Of a DNA stretch of 7,274 nucleotides, positions 1 through 6,800 are shown one piece after another. The DNA is from Chitinophaga pinensis. GTDB lineage: Bacteria > Bacteroidota > Bacteroidia > SXHM01. The notes beneath the pieces are model-generated. The model was not told the origin of the DNA. It did not search any database and saw nothing but the letters and a program-made list of their open reading frames with translations. The stretch lies in NCBI GenBank assembly GCA_945889235.1, contig CAMDBK010000152.1:1-7274 (forward strand), in the 5' to 3' direction. The position numbers and the translations under genes were made by a program. Within the stretch, counting starts at the first letter, position 1, and each line of letters starts with the position of its first letter.

Positions 1-237
1 TGCATCAAGCACCGACAAATTATCCAATGCTCTCAGCACTTGCACTAAAGTGAGTAGCGTAGCAGCTCTTCCGTTTTCCATGCGACTGATAGTACCACGA
101 TCTAATCCCGACAACTCCGCCAGCTTCGTTTGCGAAATATTTCTGTTAAGGCGCATCTGTTTCAAGTTCGTACAAAGCTCTCGAACAATTGCGGGATCGC
201 TTTTAGCTCTTGATTTGTTGTTGCTTTTAAGCTTCAT
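1..237 (-). CDS. XRE-family helix-turn-helix regulator, partial (3' end outside the window)
   Basis: This is the N-terminal 79 residues of a small cytoplasmic DNA-binding protein; the frame is still open at position 1. The ATG is at 235-237. After a basic N-terminus (MKLKSNNKSRAKSD), residues 22-75 form a classic lambda-Cro/XRE five-helix domain. The turn and recognition helix (QTKLAELSGLDRGTISRMENG, from about residue 36) carry the family's usual Q..LA..SG....TISR.ENG signature. The following segment, ending LRALDNLSVLDA, is the expected helix 5. Single-domain XRE proteins of this type in Bacteroidota often are HipB-like antitoxins or autorepressors encoded just before a HipA-like kinase. 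Such a partner would lie left of the window, so this assignment is inference. The helix-turn-helix call itself is firm. No other gene in the window is on its transcript. Confidence 0.9.
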   Translation of the reverse strand, partial: MKLKSNNKSRAKSDPAIVRELCTNLKQMRLNRNISQTKLAELSGLDRGTISRMENGRAATLLTLVQVLRALDNLSVLDA

Positions 238-243
238 TAATGG

Positions 244-251
244 CAAATATA
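244..251 (-). promoter_or_regulatory. Candidate Bacteroidota -7 promoter element for the XRE gene
   Basis: Read on the minus strand this is TATATTTG, an exact match to the Bacteroidota -7 consensus TAnnTTTG. It ends only 6 bases before the ATG of the helix-turn-helix gene, so transcription would begin almost at the start codon, giving a leaderless or near-leaderless mRNA. An upstream TTTG exists on the same strand, but the gap of 24 bases is longer than the usual -33 to -7 spacing, so the -33 element is not convincing. Confidence 0.4.
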
Positions 252-519
252 GGTATTTATGCGGCTTTTGAGGCACAAATAATTAATGGTTATTGGGTAG
301 GGATAAATAGGATAGGAACAAATACGAAGCGATTTACATTCAAAGTGGGGTCTGTTTGTGTTAGCTTTGTGCGTTGGATTTTTTTATTTTTTTTGAAGGG
401 GGCAAATTTTTCAAAAAGAATTTTTCTTGGGGGGAGAAAAAAATATTCTCTTGAAAGCTTTGGTTGCAGCGTTGCCTTGTGCGGCTTATAAGAGTGTATT
501 TTTTGTGCGAGGACATTTA
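252..519. other. AT-rich gene-free stretch with homopolymer and G tracts
   Basis: No convincing gene is present. The stretch is rich in T and A runs, broken by G-rich blocks at about 345-349, 399-404 and 429-434. The open frames crossing it encode low-complexity, Phe/Lys/Gly-rich peptides without recognisable motifs. Its right end meets the reconstructed stop of the broken dioxygenase gene at 520. A 12-base string (GGAGAAAAAAAT) at 433-444 recurs at 1595-1606 on the other side of that gene. Confidence 0.6.
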
Positions 520-1290
520 TTACTTTGGAAATGTATGTAATCGAATTGTTTTTCTCTCGAAATTATCTTCAACAAGTCCACCTAAATGAAGACATGAGTA
601 TCAAAAACAAATAGAGTTCCAGCAGAACCCGTCAACGATAAAGTATCATCAAGACTAAAGCCGTTTAGCGAAAGATTGTCTTCGATAATACGAAACGGTA
701 GGGACTTATATCGAGAATCACCTTCAGGCAATAAACGAGCATATATTTTGATTTGAGAGTAATCATTTGATTCAAGTGAAAGAGCATTTTTCCAAGATTG
801 TGCATACAATGATTTTCCCAGGGTATTAGATTTTGGAATTGCACAAAATGTTCCATGCTTTTTAGAATCAACATCAGTAAGATATAACATGAATTTAAGT
901 TGATGCCGTCTGTCAAAATGAAGATTGCCGTAAATTGTATTTGGGTCAAACTTAAAATCGTGAATAAAGGAATGCTCTTGAATAATTTGGGAATTCGCCT
1001 TCCAGTATTTGGTAATTACTTCTTGAAAAAAATTGTTCCTCGAAAAATCTTTTTGCAGAAGATAATTCAGTTGGTAAAACATCAAACCTTGCCAATTTAC
1101 CATAACCATACGGATAGTTGTCATATGTAAGTCCAAGTTCAAAAACAAGATTTAATTCTTTCAGCTCTTCACTACTAACAAAGTCAGGAATTCGTGCAAA
1201 ACCATATTCATAAATACAGTCATGAACATCTTGAATTTCATATCTCCTATTGAATGTAGGTTTTATGTCGAAGGCTTCAATTGAGTTCAA
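520..1290 (-). pseudogene. Phytanoyl-CoA dioxygenase (PhyH)-like Fe(II)/2-oxoglutarate oxygenase, two frameshifts
   Basis: Family members hydroxylate small molecules or lipid-like substrates using Fe(II) and 2-oxoglutarate. The gene is split over two minus-strand frames. The 5' part (1290 to about 1033) ends in a frameshift at a run of seven A (1026-1032; T on the coding strand). Dropping one base joins it to the middle frame as FFEEQFFQEVITKYW. The middle frame stops at 582-584. Restoring one base near 589-590 turns DTHVFI-stop into DTHVFHLGG and continues to a stop at 520. The repaired protein has 256 residues, a normal PhyH length. It shows the Y..GFARIPDFVSSEEL N-terminus, H124-x-D126 (LHFDRR), distal H235 (VFHLGG) and 2-oxoglutarate-binding R246 or R250. 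Both errors lie in homopolymers, so sequencing error is possible instead of true decay. The start is a TTG (1288-1290) with an in-frame stop three codons upstream, so the 5' end may also be damaged. Confidence 0.8.
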
Positions 1291-1689
1291 CTGTTTTTAT
1301 TGTCAAGCAAATTGAAGCTCCGCAAGTCCTGGCAGGAATTGAACTTTTGTTTGTAAGGTGTTGACTGATAGGCGATTGTGGTAGAATAAATTACCTGGGT
1401 GAAGCGAAAGTGAAACAAATGTTCTTTACTGATCATTAAGAATCAAAGATAAAAATAAAATATAAATAAGTTTTTTTCTGATCATATATGTTCAAATCTG
1501 CTTACGGTCTCTAATTGTCTTTGTAAATCTTTTTTGGCAAGTGCTTTCATGGGTTTTATTTTTTATGGGAGTGGAGTGGGGCGCGGTGTTTTTTGGAGAA
1601 AAAAATTCCTGAATTGTATTTTAAGTCTAAAAATATTTTATTCTGTTACCTGAAGTTTCTTATTGTAAATTTAATCTATCCTTAATTTG

Positions 1690-1708
1690 TTGTAATAGCA
1701 GATTACAA
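1690..1708. repeat. Perfect 7-bp inverted repeat (hairpin), 5-base loop
   Basis: TTGTAAT (1690-1696) and ATTACAA (1702-1708) are perfect inverse copies around AGCAG. The hairpin lies about 80 bases past the stop of the papain-like gene. No U tract follows on either strand, so it is not a standard intrinsic terminator. It could be a transcript-end structure, an operator, or chance in AT-rich DNA. Confidence 0.35.
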
Positions 1709-1714
1709 GGAGAA

Positions 1715-1735
1715 TGTCATAACCTAGTCATGACA
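1715..1735. repeat. Perfect 6-bp inverted repeat, 9-base loop
   Basis: TGTCAT (1715-1720) and ATGACA (1730-1735) form a second small hairpin 6 bases from the first. An 8-base palindrome, GTCATGAC (1727-1734), overlaps its right arm, so two alternative foldings or a dyad binding site are possible. On the plus strand it is followed by ATTTTAAAAT. On the minus strand, where termination of the papain-like gene would be needed, no T run follows. Confidence 0.3.
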
Positions 1736-1788
1736 ATTTTAAAATAAAATCAATCGCTTCAACGACAGCAATAAAAATATACTAAAAA

Positions 1789-3027
1789 TTATTTAATCGA
1801 ATTTTTACTTTCTGATTCAAAATCTACTTCATCTGGTTCTGCTATTTTTATTTTAAATCCATCCTTGTAATAATTGTAAACTTTCATCATCTCCGTTTCT
1901 TCAGGAGTTGATTGATTTGCAAATCCTAAACTTTTAGATTCTATCAATACACCGTCCTTATATTTTCCAAAATATGTTTCAGTCTTGGTAAAAATAAAAG
2001 ATGCTCCGTTCCTTTTACCTCCTGACCAGAATCCAGCAGTTCCGGTTCCATCTGAGTTTATATAGTAACCGAATCCATCAAATGTTGATTCACCTAATTC
2101 TCCTTCATACCTGGTAAAATCATCAAAACGATAATGGGAATAATTTGTCAGGCAATTACCTAAAAAGCAACTTGGAATCTTAATTGTACTCATGTCAAAG
2201 ACATACGCTTCCTTAATACTTTTCAGTGCATCTGAATATTTCATCCAAATGAATCCTTGATCACCAACAGTAGTTCCCCATGAATTCATAATTTCAAATG
2301 CACCTCCGAATTTTAAATCATCAAAACCTATAATGCACATTGCATGACCGGTTTGTCCTGCACCAGTTGAACAATTTTTCCATAATCCGTCTGCACCAAT
2401 GCAATTCTTTATAATATTTATGTCATCTGACATTGCCACACCAATTGGCATAGGAAACCCTCCGGCAATTGCTTCCTTTATCAATCCAATTGCATTGGCA
2501 TTGGATAAATCCAAACTAAAAGCATCTGTAATTTTATAAGGTTTACAATATGGTGTTGCAGCATTTAAAACATCTATTGTTATATCAGTTTCACAATTTA
2601 TCAAGGGAGGAGCAAATTCTCTTTTTGCTCCTATTGATTCAAGAATGTCAAATGCCTTATACATCTGAACAGGATCATTGCACTGAATTGAGTACTTGCT
2701 TTTTATTAAGCCATATAAAAAATAGGGGTCAAATGCAAGATATGACTTTGTGAGGTCGTTGGTAATCTGTAAGCGGTAATTTATAAAAGCATTCATGGCT
2801 GCATAAGCAATTGCAAAACCGGCGCAGGTATTTCCTTTTTGTGATATTGTTTCAGGACAATATTTTCGCAATGAAAATTTAGTTGGAACTACGCCGGTGA
2901 AACCTAATTTGTCAGGAGAGTATTTCTCCATGTGTTCAGTAGGATTTTCATCTAACAACAATCCTTGTGAAAACCCATTTGTTTGAAAAGAAAGTAGTAG
3001 TAAAAAAAGAAATATAATTCTATTCAT
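1789..3027 (-). CDS. Secreted papain-like (C1 family) cysteine peptidase with C-terminal MORN-like repeats
   Basis: Predicted exported endopeptidase of 412 residues. Residues 1-20 are a signal peptide (hydrophobic core IIFLFLLLLSF, likely cleavage GFS|QG). The papain fold spans about 50-280. C68 in SQKGNTCAGFAIAYAA is the nucleophile, with Q63 as the probable oxyanion-hole residue. H228 in TGHAMCIIGFDD and N248 in IMNSWGTTVGDQGFIWMKY complete the catalytic triad. All catalytic residues are present, so it should be active. Only about 47 residues separate the signal peptide from C68, leaving no room for the usual I29 inhibitory prodomain. Residues 298-365 (YEGELGE..DGFGYY, GFWSGGKRNG, YFGKYKDG) resemble two to three MORN repeats, which often bind membranes or proteins. 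The tail (390-412) is charged. The gene lies 64 bp after the YLNP-repeat gene on the same strand and probably shares its transcript. The ATG at 3025-3027 fits the signal peptide. Confidence 0.88.
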   Translation of the reverse strand: MNRIIFLFLLLLSFQTNGFSQGLLLDENPTEHMEKYSPDKLGFTGVVPTKFSLRKYCPETISQKGNTCAGFAIAYAAMNAFINYRLQITNDLTKSYLAFDPYFLYGLIKSKYSIQCNDPVQMYKAFDILESIGAKREFAPPLINCETDITIDVLNAATPYCKPYKITDAFSLDLSNANAIGLIKEAIAGGFPMPIGVAMSDDINIIKNCIGADGLWKNCSTGAGQTGHAMCIIGFDDLKFGGAFEIMNSWGTTVGDQGFIWMKYSDALKSIKEAYVFDMSTIKIPSCFLGNCLTNYSHYRFDDFTRYEGELGESTFDGFGYYINSDGTGTAGFWSGGKRNGASFIFTKTETYFGKYKDGVLIESKSLGFANQSTPEETEMMKVYNYYKDGFKIKIAEPDEVDFESESKNSIK

Positions 3028-3091
3028 TGTATTGGAATTTAAGACAAAGTAAATAAAATTCTGATAACGCTGTTTATTCCGTTTCTCAAAA

Positions 3092-3547
3092 TCACTTTAT
3101 TGGATTTATTGAAAATGAAGGGATGGGATTCAGGTATTGATAAACAGTTGTTCCACCGGAGTTACTTGGTTTTGTTGTAAGCACAGGAACAGGATTCAAA
3201 TAATTGTAAACATCAACACCACCGTTGTAATTAGATTTAGTTGAATAACTTGGAATAGGATTCATATACTGATTAGTAGTATAACCGCCCTGATTGTTTG
3301 GTTTGCTTTCAGAAATTGGAACCGGATTCAAATACTCATAAGTAGAATAACCACCACTTGAATTAGTTTTAATTGAATACAGCGGAACCGGATTTAAGTA
3401 TTCATAAACCTGATAGCCATCATTGCTTGGTTTGATGGTATAATCAGGAATTGGATTCAAGTAACTATTTACCTGGTAGCTTTGTGCAAAAAGCTGATTG
3501 CAAAAACAGATTGCAACTGTTGCGAAGAAAAGTGAAATGTGTTTCAT
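3092..3547 (-). CDS. Secreted protein of six tandem 22-residue YLNP[V/I]P repeats
   Basis: No known family is recognised. The 151-residue product has a signal peptide (ISLFFATVAICFC core, likely cleavage LFA|QS after A21). The remainder is almost only repeats: units begin at residues 24, 45, 67, 89, 111 and 133. Each has the form Y-x-V-Y-x-Y-[L/M]-N-P-[V/I]-P, then about five residues, K, and a Asn/Ser/Gly-rich turn ending GG. The Y-[L/M]-N-P-[V/I]-P core is kept in all six units. The first unit is one residue short and the last ends early. The mature part has no Cys and is rich in Tyr, Pro, Asn, Ser and Thr with few charges, suggesting an extended or beta-type structure outside the cytoplasm. 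The gene sits 27 bp after the small membrane-protein gene and 64 bp before the papain-like gene, so co-transcription is likely. A structural, ligand-binding or peptidase-substrate role is only a guess. Confidence 0.85.
   Translation of the reverse strand: MKHISLFFATVAICFCNQLFAQSYQVNSYLNPIPDYTIKPSNDGYQVYEYLNPVPLYSIKTNSSGGYSTYEYLNPVPISESKPNNQGGYTTNQYMNPIPSYSTKSNYNGGVDVYNYLNPVPVLTTKPSNSGGTTVYQYLNPIPSFSINPIK
3095..3478 (-). repeat. Coding tandem repeat, six copies of about 66 bp
   Basis: Units on the minus strand are 3478-3416 (63 bp), 3415-3350, 3349-3284, 3283-3218, 3217-3152 (66 bp each) and 3151-3095 (partial). On the plus strand each carries a recognisable block such as GGATTCAAATA or GGATTCAAGTA (complement of the Tyr-Leu-Asn-Pro codons). 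The units differ at many third positions and in the spacer residues. The array is therefore old and kept by selection on the protein, rather than freshly amplified. Confidence 0.85.
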
Positions 3548-3574
3548 AAAATTTTGTTTGGGTTTTAATTTGTT

Positions 3575-3775
3575 TTAAATTGATTTTTCAAGTATGAGTG
3601 ATTCTCTTGTGGATTTTGAATGACCTGAAATTTCAAGTGCAATCCAGACTAGCAGCGGACTCAGTAAAACAGAAGCAATGAACCAGTTCCAATAGCTTCT
3701 ATTTAATTTTTCTGCTCTTGCTGCAACAAAATGACTGAAGAGAGTTTTTAAAATGAGAAACAAAATGATTTCCAT
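3575..3775 (-). CDS. Small two-helix inner-membrane protein, function unknown
   Basis: A 66-residue protein. Residues 2-17 (EIILFLILKTLFSHFV) and 29-49 (WNWFIASVLLSPLLVWIALEI) are hydrophobic helices joined by a short, charged, positive loop AARAEKLNRSY. The C-terminal tail (GHSKSTRESLILEKSI) is polar. The pattern of a helix, a basic A..K.RS..W linker and a second helix with SPL is shared by many uncharacterised small bacterial membrane proteins; no function is known to me. The basic loop would place both ends outside the cytoplasm under the positive-inside rule. It is the first gene of the probable three-gene minus-strand operon, 27 bp before the YLNP-repeat gene, and is divergent from the TPR-CHAT gene. 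The leader is A/T-rich with no Shine-Dalgarno sequence. The hydrophobic pattern and gene order make it a likely real gene despite its size. Confidence 0.75.
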   Translation of the reverse strand: MEIILFLILKTLFSHFVAARAEKLNRSYWNWFIASVLLSPLLVWIALEISGHSKSTRESLILEKSI

Positions 3776-3840
3776 GTTTTAATTATTTAATGTTGAGTAA
3801 TTTTATTTTAGATTTATTCTCATAATCAGAAAAGGTGACC
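3776..3840. promoter_or_regulatory. 65-bp divergent intergenic region between the operon and the TPR-CHAT gene
   Basis: Both transcription units must start in or very near this short AT-rich gap. On the plus strand TAATTTTA (at about 3798-3805) matches seven of eight positions of the Bacteroidota TAnnTTTG element, but no well-spaced -33 TTTG precedes it. No clear element is seen on the minus strand. Such a short shared gap would make the two promoters overlap or be co-regulated. That is inference from spacing. Confidence 0.35.
3833..3838 (+). promoter_or_regulatory. Shine-Dalgarno-like site that selects the TTG start at 3841
   Basis: AGGTGA matches the AGGUGA part of the AAGGAGGUGAUC anti-anti-SD sequence and places the TTG at 3841 at a normal aligned distance. 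The only other candidate start, GTG at 3835-3837, lies inside this site. An in-frame TAA at 3823-3825 closes the frame further upstream, and no ATG is available before the signal peptide. Confidence 0.5.
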
Positions 3841-6800
3841 TTGAATAAGAAAAGAATATTTTTTATTGCATTTTTTTTCTTCATCCCTTTTATTTCAGCG
3901 CCGACTATTTTAAACGCTCAAATCAATTCTAACAGAATCATTGAAGATGCTATAAGGCAGAATAGAATAGCAGATAAACTTGTTGAAGAATCAAATTATA
4001 AGAAAGCGATTGCCATTTATGAAAATGAGATTAAAGTTTTTGAAAAGGAGTATGGCAAGTTTGATCCTGAAGTAGGATTTGTATATCTATCTTATTCAAG
4101 GGCGCTTTATAAAAATGGAGATAGTTCTGTTGCAATGGAAAATTACAATCATGCTCTTGAGATTTTTAAAAAGAATTACGATTCAAATTCTAAAGATTGG
4201 ATATTACCGTTTAGAATTATCGGTTTAGATTTTGAGAAATATGGTAGGCATGAAAATGCAATTGAATATTTTCAACAAGCATTGGAAATTCAAATAGTAA
4301 ATTTCGGAGAAAACAGTTCGGAAGCTGCTAGTTCATACAATGACCTTGCTTATAATTATAATAGTTTAGGAAATTTTCAAACGGCTTTAGATTGTTACAA
4401 AAAAACAATTGATATTAAAATAAAATATTTAGATAAAAATAATGTTGTATTAGGAAAACTTTATAACTCAGTTGGGAATTGTTATTCAAATATTGGAGAC
4501 AACAAAACTGCCATTGAATTTTTTGAAAAAGCCATTCAAATAGCAATAAAATTGTTTGGAGAAGAAGATGAAAGTATTGCTGTTATTTCATGCAATTTAG
4601 GTGGTGCTTATTCTGAACTTTCAAATAACACTAAAGCTTTAGAATTTTACAACAAAGCTCTTGCAATAAATTTAAAATTATTTGGAAAAGACAACGAAAA
4701 TGTTGCTCATTGTTACATTCTTATTGGAACAAGCTATGACGAACTTGGTGATTATATGAATGCGATTTTTTATGAAGAAATCGCTCAAGCAATCCTTGAA
4801 AGGATATTAGAAAAAGACAACCTTGAATTGGCTTTATGTTATAACAATCTCGGTGCAGTATATAGTAATGTTGGAAACTATCAAAAGTCTTTAATGCTTT
4901 ATGAAAAGGCCCTGGCAATTCAAGTTAATAAAAATGGAGAAAACCACCCTCTTGTTGCAAGATCATATAACAATATAGCGACTATCTATTCTGATTTAGG
5001 GGAGTATAAAAAAGCAATTGAATATAATGAAAAAGCTCTGGCTATTCGATTAAAAATTCTTGGTGAAGACCATCCAGACCTTGCTGTGTCCTACAATAAC
5101 CTTGGATTATGCTATGCAACAACTGCAAATTATGATGAAGCCATTACGAATTATAAAAAAGCATTATTACTAAACTCGAAATTTTATGGTGATAAAAACT
5201 TGGATGTCGCAACGACTTTTGACAACATTGGAGTTCTATATCATGATATAGGAAAATACGATAGTTCTATTTTTTACAATAAAAAATCACTTGGAATTAG
5301 AATGAAAATAAATGGAAATGAGCATCCTGATGTTGCAACTACTTACAATAATCTTGGAGTAACTTATCATGATATGGGAGATTTTATTATGGCAGATGAA
5401 TCCTATCAAAAAGCACTTGCAATTCAGATTCTCGTATTAGGTGAAAATCATCCTGCTATTGCAATTACATATTGCAATATTGGAACAATGGTTTCTGATC
5501 TTGGAGAATATGACAAGGCAATTGATTATCTTGAAAAAGCTCATCAAATTTTATTAAAAACTAAAGGTGAAGAAAATCCGGAAGTCGCTACAATTTATAA
5601 TAGCCTCTCAAACAATTATCATTCTTTAGGCGATAATAAAAAAGCAATAGAATACTATGAAAAATCTCTTGCAATTCGATTGAAAATTTTTGGCAATAAT
5701 AATCCCGAAGTTGCGCTTTCATATCTAAATCTCGGAAACTCTTATGCAGAATTGGGGAATAATAAAGAAGCTATTACATATCTTGCACAAGCTTCTACAA
5801 TACAACTAGAAGTCCTTGGAGAAAATCATCCTATGTTAGCAATAACATACAGTAATATTGGGTATGTCTTTAGTAACACAAGAGATTATGAACACGCACT
5901 CGAATATTATAACAAAGCATTAAAGATTCAAATTGATGTATTGGGATTGAATCATCCGGATGTTGCAATAACCTATAATAATATAGGATACATTTTTTTG
6001 GAAAAGGGTGATTACAAAACCGCGTTAGATTATTTTAATAAAGGAAAGTTTATTGATCTTAATGTATTCGGTAAAGACCACCCTTTACTTTCCAGTTTTT
6101 ATGAGAATGAAACAATGTGCTTTATTCTCATGAAGAATAATTTAGAACTGAATAGCAGTTTGGATTTGTATGTATCTAGTCTTTTGAAAAATATTAAAAT
6201 TCAATCAGAATTCCTTTCTGAAGAAAAATTAGAAGTTTATTTAAAAACAAAAAGTTATCAAGATTTAGGCAACCTTCTTTTATCAAGCCCCTCAGCTTCT
6301 GTTTCAAAAACCAACCTACTCTTAAATTTATCAGTTTTGACAAAAGGGATTTTATTGAATCAATCCCAAAAACTTAGAACTAAAATAAATTCTTCATCCG
6401 ATACTATTCTTCAAAATAAATACGAGAATTTATTAACCATGCAACAGTATGCAAATAAATTTTATCAATTATCATTAGCTGAAATTGAAAAACAAAATAT
6501 AGATTTCGATTCGTTGAAAAATGAAATTGAAAATATTCAGTCCGAACTCTATAATAAACTCTCAATAGAAAAAGAACATATTGGAATTAAATGGGAAGAA
6601 ATACAATCACTTCTGAATCCTGATGATGCGATAGTTGATATCATAAGGACTGATTTAATTATTCAGGATTCATCAGGTTTGCCATTAAGAAATGATACAG
6701 TTCAATACGCTGCACTCATCGTTACAAAGGAAACTCCTCAGTATCCGGAAATGGTTGTATTACCAAAGGGTGCAGAGATGGAAGGATTGTGGTTTCAGAA

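Larger units (their letters stand above)
1291..1788. other. 498-bp AT-rich intergenic region, no gene seen
   Basis: No open frame with protein-like composition, tRNA or rRNA signature is visible. The region holds a G-rich island at about 1567-1587 inside T and A runs, a GGAGAAAAAAAT string at 1595-1606 shared with 433-444, and two small perfect inverted repeats at 1690-1735. It separates two minus-strand genes, so it must contain the 3' end signals of the papain-like gene and any promoter of the broken dioxygenase. Neither signal is clear. Confidence 0.6.

Noticed and set aside
50..491. Two overlapping plus-strand open frames (50-271 and 240-491)
   Set aside because: The first is antisense to the helix-turn-helix gene. 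The second crosses homopolymer-rich DNA and gives a Phe/Gly/Lys-rich peptide with no motif and no credible start signal.
665..1130. Open frames 665-949 (minus) and 900-1130 (plus)
   Set aside because: Both overlap the frameshifted dioxygenase gene in other frames and show no domain-like pattern, while the repaired dioxygenase explains this DNA fully.
1740..1788. Intrinsic terminator directly after the papain-like gene
   Set aside because: The only stems available around GCTTCAACGACAGC are about 3 bp, too short to support a terminator.
2550..2753. Plus-strand open frame inside the papain-like gene
   Set aside because: It is antisense to the peptidase domain, which has an intact catalytic triad. 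The Leu/His/Gln-rich peptide is typical of a complementary-strand shadow.
3027..3091. Possible separate promoter for the papain-like gene (TTACTTTG on the minus strand)
   Set aside because: It matches TAnnTTTG only partly and lacks a spaced -33 element. A 64-bp gap fits co-transcription with the YLNP-repeat gene just as well.
3092..3478. CRISPR array or satellite DNA at the 66-bp repeats
   Set aside because: The units are contiguous, diverged at third codon positions and keep one open frame with a signal peptide, so this is a coding repeat and not repeat-spacer DNA.
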